In this document: piece after piece, positions 38,441 through 48,403 of the stretch | Numbering within the stretch: the stretch's first letter is position 1 | Layout: every line of letters begins with the position of its first letter | NCBI GenBank assembly: GCA_963745955.1 | Contig: CAVUZI010000014.1 | Location: 62,001-126,000, forward strand | Direction of reading: 5' to 3' | DNA from: Bog-756 sp963745955 | GTDB taxonomy: Bacteria > Actinomycetota > Acidimicrobiia > Acidimicrobiales > RAAP-2 | Length of the DNA: 64,000 nucleotides | Program-made: the position numbers and the translations under genes | The notes under the pieces: model-generated | Databases searched by the model: none | What the model was told of the DNA's origin: nothing | Seen by the model: only the letters and a program-made list of their open reading frames with translations

Positions 38441-40066
38441 TGGAACTTCCGTTCGCCATCTCTCTCGACGTCGGCTCGAGCCAGGCCAACCGGACCGGTT
38501 CGTGGCGGACCAACCGGCCTGAATATGTGCACAGGTTGGCCCCGTGCAACGACGCCTGTCCGGCGGGCGAGGACATCCAGGCCTGGCTCTACCGGGCTGA
38601 ACCCGGCGACTATGAGTCGGCCTGGCGCAAGCTGGTCGAGGACAATCCGTTTCCGGCGGTGATGGGCCGGATCTGCTACCACCCGTGCGAGACGGCGTGC
38701 AATCGGGCCGAACTGGACGAGGCGGTCGGGATCAACAGCGTCGAGCGTTTCCTCGGTGACCTGGCCGTGGAGCGATCCTGGGCGCTGCCGGCCGCGGGGC
38801 CCGACACCGGGAAGCGGGTCCTCGTGGTCGGTGCCGGCCCGGCCGGGCTCAGCGCCACCTACCACCTGCGCCGGCTCGGCCACCACGTCCGCCTGGTCGA
38901 CTCGGCACCGATGCTCGGGGGCATGATGCGCTACGGGATCCCGGCGTACCGGCTCTCCCGTCAGGTCCTCGACGCGGAGATCGAACGCATCGTCGCCCTC
39001 GGCGTCGACGTCGAGCTCAACCATGTGGTCGGCGATATCGAGGCCGAGCGGAGCGATGGCGGGTTCGACGCCGTCTTCCTGGCCGTGGGGGCCCAACTGG
39101 CCAGGCGGATCGCTCTTCCCGCCGGCGACTCGGGGCGTGTGATCGATGCCATCTCCCTCCTCCGCCGGGTGGCCGACGACGACCCACCCCTGCTCGGCCG
39201 CAGGGTCGTGGTCTACGGAGGCGGGGACACCGCCGTCGATGCGGCCCGCACGGCTGTGCGCCTGGGCGCCACCGACTCGGTCATCGTCTACCGGCGCAAT
39301 CTGGAGCGGATGCCCGCCCACGAGGATGAGCTCGAAGAGGCGCTCGTCGAGGGTGTGACCACGCGGTGGCTCTCGACGGTGAAGACCTTCGACGAAGGCC
39401 GCATCGTGCTCGAGAGGATGCGTCTCAACGGGGACGGCTTCCCCGAGCCGACCGGCGAGTTCGAAGATCTGGGTGCCGACTCGCTGGTGCTCGCGCTCGG
39501 TCAGGACACCGATCTCTCGCTGCTCGATCAGGCACCGGCGATCAGCGTCGAAGACGGTGTCATCGAGGTCCGCCCGACCATGATGACCGGTGAGCGTGGG
39601 GTGTTCGCCGGGGGTGACGCGGTTCCCTCCCCTCGGACCGCGACGGTGGCCATCGGGCACGGCAAGACGAGCTGCACGCGGCATCGACGCCTTCCTGTCC
39701 GGCCGCGAGCTCCACGATCCCGTCCGCGGCGAGCTCGCGTCGTTCGACCGGCTCAACACCTGGTACTACTCCGACGCTCCACGGATGCGGCAGCCCGAGC
39801 TCGAACGGGCACGGCGCCAGGGCACCTTCGACGAGGTCGTCGGCGGCCTGACCGAGGAGAATGCCCTGTTCGAGGCGCGCCGTTGCCTGTCCTGTGGGAA
39901 CTGCTTCGAGTGCGACAACTGCTTCGGCGTCTGTCCCGACAACGCGGTGAAGAAGCTCGGTCCCGGACGGGGCTACGAGTTCGACTTCGACTTCTGCAAG
40001 GGGTGCGGCCTCTGCGCCCAGGAATGCCCCTGCGGGGCCATCGACATGGTGCCCGAACAGAGCTGA
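38440..40066 (+). CDS. GltD-like NAD(P)H:ferredoxin flavoprotein fused to a 2[4Fe-4S] ferredoxin domain (apparent frameshift near 39672)
   Basis: About 541 residues. The N-terminal iron-sulfur segment (CNDACPAGEDIQ, CYHPCETACNR) and the FAD site VLVVGAGPAGLSATYHLRRLGH match the small subunit of glutamate synthase and its relatives. VVYGGGDTAVDAARTA is the NADPH-binding site. The C-terminus adds a ferredoxin domain with CLSCGNCFECDNCFGVCPDNAV and CKGCGLCAQECPCGAIDM. The frame breaks near 39672 after AIGHGK; deletion of one C restores the alpha-helical link. Coupled to porB and without a glutamate synthase large subunit, it most likely moves electrons from pyruvate oxidation to NADP, or the reverse. 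Confidence 0.85.
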
Positions 40067-40170
40067 TGGCCGGGCTGGGCGGGATTCCCCGGCTGGAGGA
40101 TCTCGGCCCGGTGGGGGACCTGCCCGGTCTTGCCGCGCTGCGTGCGGGTCTCGGCCCTCAGCCCTGTTGA
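40066..40170 (+). CDS. Possible 34-residue peptide overlapping the flavoprotein stop
   Basis: An ATG overlaps the flavoprotein stop (TGATG) and opens a 35-codon frame ending at 40170. The peptide is rich in glycine, leucine and proline (LGGIPRLEDLGPVGDLPG). The only support is the stop-start overlap, the same junction type seen between porB and the flavoprotein gene. It may equally be a chance frame. Confidence 0.25.
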   Translation: MAGLGGIPRLEDLGPVGDLPGLAALRAGLGPQPC

Positions 40171-40197
40171 TCCGGGGTCAGCCCGGTTGGTCCAGGG

Positions 40198-42612
40198 TCA
40201 CCGCGACCCACGGTCCCGGCGGGTTCGGCCCAGCTTCTCCTCGAGCGCCAGCACCTGCCGGGTGGTCTGCACCACCGTGTCGGGGTTCAGGCTCATCGAG
40301 TCGATCTCGAGCTCGACCAGGTACTCGGCCATGTCCGGATAGTCCGACGGCGCCTGCCCGCAGAGACCGGAGTGCATGTGATTGCGCTGGCAGCCCTCGA
40401 CGGCAAGCCGGATCATCTCTTTCACACCCTCGTCGCGCTCGTCGTAGTCGAAGGCGACGATCTCGCTGTCCCGATCCACGCCCAGGGTGAGCTGGGTGAG
40501 GTCGTTCGAGCCGATCGAGAAGCCGTCGAAGTACTCCGCGAAGCGGTCGATCAGGATGACGTTGTTGGGGATCTCGCACATGGCGTAGATCTCGAGGCCG
40601 TTCTCTCCCCGTCGGAGGCCGAGTTCGGCCATCCGTTCGAGAACCTGCTCGGCCTCCGCCACGCGCCGGACGAAGGGAAGCATGAGGACCACGTTCGTGA
40701 GCCCCATCTGCTCCCGCACCCGTCGCATGGCCTGGCATTCCATGGCAAAGCCATCGGCGTAGGCCGGGTGGGCATAGCGGGAGGCCCCGCGGAAGCCGAT
40801 CATCGGATTGCTCTCCGCCGGTTCGAAGTCCACCCCACCGAGGAGGCTGGCGTACTCATTGGTCTTGAAGTCCGACATGCGGACAACGACCGGCTTCGGC
40901 CAGAAGGCGGCGGCAATGGTGCCGATTCCCTCGGCCAGGCGCTCGACGAAGAAGTGCTCGCCGTCGGGATAGCCACGGATGAGCCGCTCCAGTTCCCGAC
41001 GGGTCTCCGGGTCGGTGACCCGGTCCGGGTGGGCAAGGGCCAGAGGATGGGCCCGGATCGACTCGCTGATGATGAACTCCATCCTGGCCAGACCGACTCC
41101 GTCATTGGGGAGGAAGGAGCTCTTGAAGGCGATGTCGGGGTTGCCCAGGTTGATCATGATCTTCGTGACCGGGCGGGCCAGCTCGCCGAAGCTGTCCCGG
41201 TCCACATGAAAGCCGACCTCACCCCGGTACACGAACCCGGTATCCCCACCGGCGCAGGAGACGGTGACCACCTCACCGTCGAGGACCGCGGTTGTCGCGT
41301 CTCCCGCCCCGACCACCGCCGGGATCCCGAGCTCGCGGGCGATGATGGCCGCATGGCAGGTGCGCCCACCCCGATTGGTGACGATTGCCGCCGCCGTCTT
41401 CATCACCGGCTCCCAGTCCGGCGTGGTCGTATCGGCGATCAGCACCTCGCCGGGGCGGAACTGCCCGAGATGGGCGGCATTGTCGATGACCCGCGCCCCG
41501 CCCGCCGCGATTCCGCCACCCACCGAACGGCCCTTGGTGACCACCTCTCCGGCGCCGTCGAGAACGTAGGTCTCCAGGACATCGGCCTGGCGTTGGGAGG
41601 CAACCGTCTCCGGCCGGGCCTGGACGATGTAGAGCTTCCCGTCGAGGCCGTCCTTCGCCCACTCGATATCCATCGGCCTCCCGTAGTGGTTCTCGATGGT
41701 CACGGCGAAATCTGCCAGCTCGAGCACGTCGGCGTCGCTCAGGCAGAAGCGGTCCCGATCTGACTTCGGCGTCGGGATATTGCGGGTCGTGTGGGTCGTC
41801 CGGCCCTCCACGAGCACCATCTTCACGGCTTTGTCGCCGAGGAGGCGCCGGAGGACCGCCCGGTGGCCGGCGGCCAGGCTCGGCTTGTGAACGTAGAACT
41901 CGTCGGGGTCGACCGCACCCTGGACGACGTTCTCACCCAGACCGTAGGCCCCGGTGATGAACACGACATCGCGGAATCCCGACTCGGTGTCGAGGGTGAA
42001 CATCACGCCGGACGAGGCCAGATCCGAACGGACCATCTTCATGACCCCGATCGAGAGCGCCACCTTGTAGTGGTCGAAACCCTGGTCGATCCGGTAGTGG
42101 ATGGAGCGGTCGGTGAACAGGCTGGCGAAGCACCGTCGACAGGCGTCGAGCAGGCTCTCCTCGCCCCGGACGTTGAGGAAGGTGTCCTGCTGGCCGGCAA
42201 AGCTGGCCGTGGGCAGGTCCTCGGCGGTGGCCGAGGAGCGCACTGCCAGGCTGACATCCTCCCCGTACTCGTCCTGCAGGCGCCGGTACGAAGCACCGAT
42301 CTGCCCGGCCAGGTCCTCGGGAAGGCCGGCGCCGTAGACGAGCTCACGAGCCCGCTTGGCGCGGCGTCCGAGGTCGGCCACATCATCGGCGTCGAGGCCG
42401 TCCAGCGCTTCGTGCAGTGGCTCGAGGATCTTGGCCTCTGCCAGCATCGCTCGATAGGCCTCCGCGGTGATGGCGAAGCCGTTCGGCACCCGCACCCCCT
42501 GACCGGAGAGCTTCTGGTACATCTCTCCCAGCGAGGCGTTCTTGCCACCGACGCTGGCCACGTCCCCGATTCCGAACTCCTCGAAGAAGGACACATAGCT
42601 CGGTTCCCTCAT
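40198..42612 (-). CDS. ppsA: Phosphoenolpyruvate synthase (pyruvate, water dikinase)
   Basis: Complete, unbroken 804-residue enzyme that makes PEP, AMP and phosphate from pyruvate and ATP. Order: ATP-binding domain with SVGGKNASLGEM and VRSSATAEDLPTASFAGQQDTFLN; phosphohistidine domain with NRGGRTCHAAIIARELGIPAVVG; PEP/pyruvate TIM barrel with VRMSDFKTNEYASLLGG, FIGSNDLTQ-like FSIGSNDLTQLTLGVDRD and the catalytic cysteine in SGLCGQAPSDYP. The ATG at 42612 follows GGAGGAAC. A DosR-like box lies 59 bases upstream. It faces the GAPDH-PFOR cluster, so pyruvate can be routed to acetyl-CoA or back to PEP in the same regulatory state. Confidence 0.95.
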   Translation of the reverse strand: MREPSYVSFFEEFGIGDVASVGGKNASLGEMYQKLSGQGVRVPNGFAITAEAYRAMLAEAKILEPLHEALDGLDADDVADLGRRAKRARELVYGAGLPEDLAGQIGASYRRLQDEYGEDVSLAVRSSATAEDLPTASFAGQQDTFLNVRGEESLLDACRRCFASLFTDRSIHYRIDQGFDHYKVALSIGVMKMVRSDLASSGVMFTLDTESGFRDVVFITGAYGLGENVVQGAVDPDEFYVHKPSLAAGHRAVLRRLLGDKAVKMVLVEGRTTHTTRNIPTPKSDRDRFCLSDADVLELADFAVTIENHYGRPMDIEWAKDGLDGKLYIVQARPETVASQRQADVLETYVLDGAGEVVTKGRSVGGGIAAGGARVIDNAAHLGQFRPGEVLIADTTTPDWEPVMKTAAAIVTNRGGRTCHAAIIARELGIPAVVGAGDATTAVLDGEVVTVSCAGGDTGFVYRGEVGFHVDRDSFGELARPVTKIMINLGNPDIAFKSSFLPNDGVGLARMEFIISESIRAHPLALAHPDRVTDPETRRELERLIRGYPDGEHFFVERLAEGIGTIAAAFWPKPVVVRMSDFKTNEYASLLGGVDFEPAESNPMIGFRGASRYAHPAYADGFAMECQAMRRVREQMGLTNVVLMLPFVRRVAEAEQVLERMAELGLRRGENGLEIYAMCEIPNNVILIDRFAEYFDGFSIGSNDLTQLTLGVDRDSEIVAFDYDERDEGVKEMIRLAVEGCQRNHMHSGLCGQAPSDYPDMAEYLVELEIDSMSLNPDTVVQTTRQVLALEEKLGRTRRDRGSR

Positions 42613-42670
42613 GGCTGTTCCTCCTCTTGCCGGTAAGGTCCAGCATGCGACGCCACCATCGGTGCCCGCT

Positions 42671-42685
42671 AGGGCCAAAGGTCAC
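42671..42685 (-). promoter_or_regulatory. DosR-like box of ppsA
   Basis: On the minus strand this reads GTGACCTTTGGCCCT (14/15). CATGCT lies at the matching -10 position (42642-42647), giving a leader of about 23 bases with a Shine-Dalgarno sequence. Confidence 0.68.
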
Positions 42686-42782
42686 CGGCCGTCCCGATGG
42701 CCTCGATGTCGATTCGGAACGGAGGTCTCATGGGAGCAGAGGGTCGGTCTGTGGATTCCGGGCCCTGGGCGCGGGTCGGCCT

Positions 42783-44351
42783 GTGACCCGCGCCGCCGCC
42801 GATCCGGGCCATCTCGAGCGCGAGGTCAAGCTGGGGGTCGACCTCGACTTCGTGCTCCCCGACCTGACCGAGGATGTCGGAACGTCGGGGCCACCTCTGG
42901 TGCGGGCGATGCGCACGGCCTACTTCGACACGGCGGAGTTTCGGCTGTGGCGTCGTGGCATGACACTTCGCCATCGCACCGGAGAAGAGCCGGGAGCCGG
43001 GACGTGGACGGCCAAGCTTCCGGCATCGGGCCAGGGGCCGACGCTGGACCGCACGGAGCTGTCGTGGGCCGGACCTCGGGAGGCGCTGCCCGAGGAGGCG
43101 ATCGGGTTGTTCCTCGGGATCACCCGTAGCTCACCGCTCCATCAGATCGTCGAGCTGGTCACGACGAGGTGCCGTTTCATCCTGGCCGACCCGGCAGGGG
43201 TTCCGCGCGGGGAGCTCGATGACGACACGGTCACCGTTGCCGGGGGAAACCGGGACGGCGTGTGCTTTCGCCAGATCGAGGTCGAGCTCGGACCGGGCGG
43301 GGATGAGCTGGCCGGCCGAGTCGTGAATCGACTGATCAGCGCCGGCGCCCGTCCCGGCGGCCGGCAGAAGCTGGCCAAAGCCGTGGATCTCCCGGCCCCG
43401 TCGCGGCAGGGGGCTCGGATCCACAAGGGCTCGCGGATGGGTGACGTCGCCCGCGCCGCCATCGCCACCGCGTTGGACCGCCTCCTCGACAATGACTACC
43501 TTCTGCGGCTCGACCCCTCGGATCCATCGGTGGAGGGGATCCACCAGGCCCGCGTGGCCACCCGCCGTCTGCGCTCGGAATTGAAGATGGTCGGATCGGT
43601 GCTCGATCCCGTCTGGGTGGCTCAGGTGCGTGCCGAGCTCAGGTGGCTGGGCGAGCGGCTCGGAACGGTTCGTGACGCCGACGTGCTGGCCCTCGTGCTC
43701 ACCGGCGCCGGCGATGGTTCCTCGTTCGACGCCGGAGGGCGCAGCGAGCTCCGGGCGGCCGCGGAAGCCCAACGACGGGGCCACTGTCGGGATCTGTCGG
43801 ACGCCCTCTCCAGCGACCGCTACCTGGAGCTGCTCGACCGGCTCGATGCGGCCGCCGAGCTGCCTCCGTTCGCCGAAGGCCGTCGAGGGAAGCGCAAATC
43901 GTCGCCGGCCAGGCCCCCTGAGCGGCCGGCCGGCGAGGTCTTGCCCGAGCTGGTCAGGTACCGCTGGCGGTCACTGCGCCGCGCCGTGAGGAGGGGCGGA
44001 CGCCATCCGAGTGACGCCGAGCTCCACGGGATGCGAATCCGGGCGAAGGAGCTCCGCTACGCGGCGGAAACGGCGGCACCGGTCATCGGCAAGGCAGCCC
44101 GCCGCACCGCCATCGCGGCCGAGGAGGCTCAGAACGTCCTCGGCCGGCACCACGATGCGGTGACCGCCGAGGCATGGCTCCGAAACCAGGCCGCAAGGGG
44201 CACACCGGCAGCAAGCTATTCCGCCGGTCGTCTTGCCGCCGGGCAGGCCCGGTCACAACGCAGACTCCGGCGTCGGTGGCGACCGGTCTGGCACGGACTG
44301 GATCAGAAGAAGGCTCGACGGTGGTTCTCCCGGCGCTCCTCCGGTCGATGA
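42783..44351 (+). CDS. CYTH and CHAD domain protein
   Basis: About 522 residues. The N-terminal CYTH domain starts with the family's ExExK motif (LEREVKL) and continues with TAYFDTAEFRLWRRGMTLRHR. The C-terminal CHAD domain is helical and basic, with IHQARVATRRLRSELKM, GTVRDADVL and MRIRAKELRYAAE. CYTH domains act on triphosphates or polyphosphate and CHAD domains bind polyphosphate. A polyphosphate-associated role is likely, with enzymatic activity unproven. The GTG at 42783 is the chosen start; its Shine-Dalgarno sequence is weak. It diverges from ppsA across 170 bases. Confidence 0.88.
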   Translation: MTRAAADPGHLEREVKLGVDLDFVLPDLTEDVGTSGPPLVRAMRTAYFDTAEFRLWRRGMTLRHRTGEEPGAGTWTAKLPASGQGPTLDRTELSWAGPREALPEEAIGLFLGITRSSPLHQIVELVTTRCRFILADPAGVPRGELDDDTVTVAGGNRDGVCFRQIEVELGPGGDELAGRVVNRLISAGARPGGRQKLAKAVDLPAPSRQGARIHKGSRMGDVARAAIATALDRLLDNDYLLRLDPSDPSVEGIHQARVATRRLRSELKMVGSVLDPVWVAQVRAELRWLGERLGTVRDADVLALVLTGAGDGSSFDAGGRSELRAAAEAQRRGHCRDLSDALSSDRYLELLDRLDAAAELPPFAEGRRGKRKSSPARPPERPAGEVLPELVRYRWRSLRRAVRRGGRHPSDAELHGMRIRAKELRYAAETAAPVIGKAARRTAIAAEEAQNVLGRHHDAVTAEAWLRNQAARGTPAASYSAGRLAAGQARSQRRLRRRWRPVWHGLDQKKARRWFSRRSSGR

Positions 44352-44379
44352 GGATCGGGACCTCAGTGCCGCCGCCGGT

Positions 44380-45798
44380 TCAACTGGCTTGACTGACCGA
44401 GCTCATGTTGAAGTCGGGGATCCGAAGCGGTGGCATGCGTGTGCGGTTGAGGTATTCGCCGAATTCCCGGCCCAGTGCGCGCTCGGTGGCACCGACTTCG
44501 GAGGCGCGGGCCAGCAGGTCCACGGGGCTCTCATTGAAGCGGAAGTTGTTCGATGCCCCGACGACCTCCCCGTCCTCGATGACGTAGACGCCATCACGGG
44601 TGAGGCCGGTCAGGAGCATGGTGGCCGGATCCACCTCACGGATGTACCAGAGGCAGGTCAAGAGGAGCCCGCGCTCGGTCCGGGACACCATGTCCGCCAA
44701 GGATCCGCCGGCTCCCGGCAGCTCCAGCACCAGGTTGCCGATGTAGCCGGCGGGTTTCGCACCGGAGCGGGCGGCACCGGCCCGGTGGTAGCGAAGGCGG
44801 TCGAGGCGACCGTCGACGATCCAGTCGGTGCGGTGCAGGGCAAGCCCGTTGTCGAAGACCGATGTATCGGACGTGGATGAGCTGGCCGCGAGGAACGGGG
44901 TGCATTCGAGTCCGGGCTCGGTCGGATCGCTGCGGAGATTGAACGCCAGGGGCGACAGCACGTCGCCCACCCGGGTCCCACCTCCCGGGCGGGAGAAGAC
45001 CGTCTTGCCGTCTTCGGCGTCCTGTCCGCTTGCTTCGTAGGCGATGGACACCATCAGATCGGCGACCGCCTCCGCGGGAAGGAGGACCTCGTACCGGCCG
45101 GCAGTCCGGTCCAATCGCCCGGTGGACCACGCCAGCCGCGTGCGCAACCGGGCTTCGACATCATCCACGGACACGTCCGCGAAGTCATTGGTGGCGACAC
45201 CGGCCCAGGTCGAAGCCGACCCGTCGCCGCTTCGGGCCACCAGTTGGAGCGCGCCCTGGGGTTGGGAATGGGCCAGGCGCACTCCGGTCGAGGTGCCCAG
45301 GTACTCGGTCGTGCGACGATGCTCGGCGAATCCGGCCAGCACGTAGTCGGCGGCTCGGGCCCGGCCGAAGGATCCGGACAGCTCGGACAGCACTCCGGAG
45401 AGGACGGTGAGGTCGGTCTGGTCGGGAGGGGCGTCGAACGTGGCCGACCCCTCCGAACGGGTCCCGGCCGGCGCAGGTCGGACAAGCGGGGCGTAGTCAT
45501 CGGCCGGAGGGGATCCGACAGCGTCCGCTTCGGCGGCGCGGACCAGCTCGGGGATGTCGACGTCACCGCCGCGGCGGGCTACGCCCGCAGCCATCCCGCC
45601 GTCGACGTCGCGCATGCTGATCACGGTCACCCGCCGGCCGCGCCGCCTTCCGTTGGTCGTGGTGGTGTTGTTGGCCAGGCGCACCTCGACCTCACTCGTC
45701 TCCTCGACGATCACGACACAGTCGTCACTGCCGGCGCGAGCGGCGGCCAGGGTGTCCTCCACCACCGCCTGGGCGGGCGGAAGACCGCTCCCCCTCAC
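44380..45798 (-). CDS. tldE: TldE/PmbA-family metalloprotease subunit
   Basis: 472-residue partner of TldD. TldE-type proteins lack the zinc motif but form the TldD/E heterodimer, which degrades unfolded peptides and matures some modified peptides. Features are LSGVLSELSGSFGRARAADYVLAGFAEHR, a central VLLPAEAVADLMVSIAYEASGQDAEDGKTVF and the C-terminal NNFRFNESPVDLLARASEVG. The GTG start at 45798 overlaps the tldD stop by four bases, so the pair is cotranslated. No modified-peptide precursor is obvious nearby, so a general proteolytic role is more likely. Confidence 0.87.
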   Translation of the reverse strand: MRGSGLPPAQAVVEDTLAAARAGSDDCVVIVEETSEVEVRLANNTTTTNGRRRGRRVTVISMRDVDGGMAAGVARRGGDVDIPELVRAAEADAVGSPPADDYAPLVRPAPAGTRSEGSATFDAPPDQTDLTVLSGVLSELSGSFGRARAADYVLAGFAEHRRTTEYLGTSTGVRLAHSQPQGALQLVARSGDGSASTWAGVATNDFADVSVDDVEARLRTRLAWSTGRLDRTAGRYEVLLPAEAVADLMVSIAYEASGQDAEDGKTVFSRPGGGTRVGDVLSPLAFNLRSDPTEPGLECTPFLAASSSTSDTSVFDNGLALHRTDWIVDGRLDRLRYHRAGAARSGAKPAGYIGNLVLELPGAGGSLADMVSRTERGLLLTCLWYIREVDPATMLLTGLTRDGVYVIEDGEVVGASNNFRFNESPVDLLARASEVGATERALGREFGEYLNRTRMPPLRIPDFNMSSVSQAS

Positions 45799-47301
45799 CG
45801 CCCGGACTCCTGGCGGGCGTTGAGGACCCGGACGTCTCGAACCAGAACCGACGGGCAGCCGTGGGAGACCGGGGCGACTTGGCCCGGCTGACCCTTGCCG
45901 CAATTGAACGCGCCACCCAGGAGGTAGGTCGAACGACCACCGACAGCTTCCATCGAGCCCCAGAATTCGGTGGTGGTCGCCTGGTAGGCCACGTCTCGGA
46001 CCTGACCGGCGAGGCGGCCGCCCTCGATCCGGAAGAAGCGTTGTCCGGTGAATTGGAAGTTGTAGCGCTGCATGTCGATCGACCAGCTCTTGTCGCCCAC
46101 GACGTAGATGCCCCGTTCGACCCCACCGATGAGGTCCTCGGTGGTCGGTCCCTGCCCCTCGGCCGGCTGCAGCGAGACATTCGCCATGCGCTGGATGGGT
46201 ATGTGCAGCGGCGAGTCGGCGAAGGCACAGCCGTTGGAGGCCCCGAGCCCGCTGACCGCGGCCATGACCCGATCGAGTTGGTAGCCGGCCAGGATGCCCC
46301 CACGGATGAGATCGAACGACTGACCGGGCACACCTTCGTCATCGATGGCCACGGTGGCCAGCCCGTGGGGTGTCGTGCGGTCACCGGTGACGTTCATGGC
46401 GGCGGAGCCGTACTGCAGCGTTCCGAGCCGGTCGAAGGTGGCGAACGAGGTTCCGGCGTAGGCCGCTTCGTACCCCATGGCCCGGTCCAACTCCGTGGCG
46501 TGCCCGATCGACTCGTGGATCGTGAGCCACAGATTGGTCGGATCGATGACCAGATCGTACTGGCCGGCTTCGACCGACGGGGACCCGACCTTCTCCGCCA
46601 ACAGACCGGGTATCGATTCGAGCTCGGCGTCCCAGTCCCATCCCTCACCCAGCAGGTACTCCCATCCCCGGCCCGTCGGCGGTGCGACGGTGCGCATGGT
46701 CTCGAAACCGCCATCGGGGTCGACGGCGAGCGCCTCGACGACGGGGTGGACACGGACCCGCAATTGGGTGGCTTCGGTCCCGGACAGGTCGGCGTAGTAC
46801 TTGTCCTCGGTGACGGCCAGCACTTCGGCAGTGACGTGGTCCACCGCATCCGCGGCCAACAGGCGTCCGCTCCACTCGGCCAGGAGTCCGACCTTTTCCG
46901 CCAACGGAACTGACACCGGATCGACGTCATGGGGAGCGGTCCAAGTCGATGACCCCGTGACCTGCCTCTGCCGCCAGCTCGACCGGCTGGCCGCCGGCGG
47001 CGGCGATGACCCGTGCACCCTCCACTGCGTCACGGACCAGCTCGGCGGCCTCGGAGGCACCGGTGGCCACCGTGGCCGCAAAGCCCAAGGCGCCATCCAC
47101 TACGACCCTCACACCCATGCCGAGCTCGGTGTCGTCGGCGGCCCCTTCGAGTCGCCCGTCCCGAAGGCGCACATGCTGGGAGCGGATTCGCTCCACCCGG
47201 AGCTCCGCGTTCGTGCAACCGAGCCGCTCGGCTTCGGCCAGGACCGTTTCCCGGACGGCGGCGAGCCGATCAAGGTCGGCGGAATCGTCGGGGGGACGCA
47301 C
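45795..47301 (-). CDS. tldD: TldD-family zinc metalloprotease (apparent frameshift near 46940)
   Basis: Catalytic subunit of about 501 residues. The zinc site is IHESIGHATELDR (HExxxH), with GDKSWSIDMQRYNFQF and LLGGAFNCGKGQPGQ downstream. The frame breaks near 46940 at VIDLD; deletion of one C from GACCGCTCCC gives DLDAPHDVDPVSVPLAEK. The start is GTG 47301 (MRPPDDSAD in translation). The N-terminal piece alone would be a 124-residue fragment ending at 46927. It is followed by tldE with a GTGA overlap. Confidence 0.88.
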
Positions 47302-47395
47302 AGAGGCGAATAGTAGGGGATGGCGTGGTCATCGACCCCGTCGTCGGGCTGGAGTCCGCGGCCCCGGTCCGCCGGTCAGGGGAGCGGAGGTGATC

Positions 47396-47758
47396 TCACG
47401 ATCGTGATGACCAGGCGAGCGCCCACTCGCTCAGAGGTTGCAGTGCCGACCCCAGCGAACTGCCCATCTCGGTCAGCAGGTAGCCCTCGTCGCCCTTGGT
47501 GACGAGTCCGGCGTCGGTGAGCTCTTTGAGGCGTTCGTAGAGGACGCTCGAGGACATCCCGTCGCATCGGGCCCGCAGGGCTCGGGCTCCGACGGGCCCG
47601 TGGCGGAGCTCCCAGAGGATTCGCAACGCCCAGCGCCGTCCGAGCAGGTCCATGGCGGCCATGAGGGGGCGACCGGTTGTCGATCCCCGTACCCGTCCCC
47701 CTGATCGTGGAAGCTGCTGCTTTTTCAAACCGGTCGTCCTGTCGCCGGGTCTTGCCAT
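47396..47758 (-). CDS. HxlR-family transcriptional regulator
   Basis: 120-residue winged helix-turn-helix protein. The core AAMDLLGRRWALRILWELRHGPVGARALRARC and SSSVLYERLKELTDAGLV is typical of HxlR/MarR-like regulators, many of which sense quinones, aldehydes or redox change through a cysteine. One cysteine is present, in RARCDG. It diverges from an AhpD-like gene, and a perfect 19-base palindrome lies between the two starts. It probably represses both genes and releases on its ligand. Confidence 0.85.
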   Translation of the reverse strand: MARPGDRTTGLKKQQLPRSGGRVRGSTTGRPLMAAMDLLGRRWALRILWELRHGPVGARALRARCDGMSSSVLYERLKELTDAGLVTKGDEGYLLTEMGSSLGSALQPLSEWALAWSSRS

Positions 47759-47768
47759 TTCGATATCC

Positions 47769-47787
47769 GAAACATATCATATGTTTC
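47769..47787. promoter_or_regulatory. Perfect 19-bp palindromic operator
   Basis: GAAACATAT-C-ATATGTTTC, both arms identical on opposite strands, 11 bases from the regulator start and 28 bases from the AhpD-like start. It lies in a conspicuously AT-rich patch of an otherwise GC-rich window and is the likely binding site of the HxlR regulator. Confidence 0.8.
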
Positions 47788-47814
47788 TGATTCCAAAACA
47801 TAGGAGGAGCCCGC

Positions 47815-48381
47815 GTGGCCAGAATCGAACCGGTCCAGCCGCCCTACACGCCTGAGGTGGCGCGACGCCTCGAAGCGATGATGCCGCCCGGGGCTCCTCC
47901 GATCCTGCTGTTCCGCACCTTCGTGCGAAACCTGCCCATGGCCGAGGCGATGGGGGGGTGGGGCCGCTATGAGCTGAGCAGGAAGCTGTCCGTATCGATG
48001 CGCGATCGTGAGATCGTCATCGATCGGACGTGTGCCCGGTCGAAGTGTGAGTACGAATGGGGTGTCCACGTGGCGTTCTTTGCCGAGCGGGTCGGCCTCA
48101 CCGATCAACAGGTCGGCTCGCTCACCCACGGTGGCGCTTCGGACCCTTGCTGGGCGACCGACCGGGAGCGATTGCTGATCCGCCTGGTCGATGCGCTGCA
48201 CGACCACGGCGACACCGGCGACCGACTGTGGGCCGAACTGTCGGAGGAGTTCGACGATGGCCAGCTCCTCGATCTGACCATGCTCTGCGGTTGGTACCAC
48301 GCCATAAGCTTCACGGCCAGGTGTGCCCGCGTGCCTCTCGAGCCGGGAGCCCCGACATTCGACTCCGTCAGGGCGGGATGA
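47815..48381 (+). CDS. Carboxymuconolactone decarboxylase/AhpD-like protein
   Basis: 188-residue protein of the CMD/AhpD fold. The signature RTCARSKCEYEWGVHVAFF contains the CxxxxC-x6-H arrangement, with paired cysteines and histidine, as in alkylhydroperoxidase-like proteins. The C-terminal LLDLTMLCGWYHAISFTARC is also typical. The GTG at 47815 has TAGGAGG upstream. Regulation by the divergent HxlR protein suggests induction by an oxidant, quinone or aromatic compound. Whether it reduces peroxides or acts on a lactone cannot be told from sequence. Confidence 0.85.
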   Translation: MARIEPVQPPYTPEVARRLEAMMPPGAPPILLFRTFVRNLPMAEAMGGWGRYELSRKLSVSMRDREIVIDRTCARSKCEYEWGVHVAFFAERVGLTDQQVGSLTHGGASDPCWATDRERLLIRLVDALHDHGDTGDRLWAELSEEFDDGQLLDLTMLCGWYHAISFTARCARVPLEPGAPTFDSVRAG

Positions 48382-48403
48382 ACGGACGCCGGCGCCGTCC
48401 TTC

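Noticed and set aside
45795..47301. TldD/TldE as part of a modified-peptide biosynthesis cluster
   Set aside because: No precursor peptide, radical SAM or cyclodehydratase gene is nearby.
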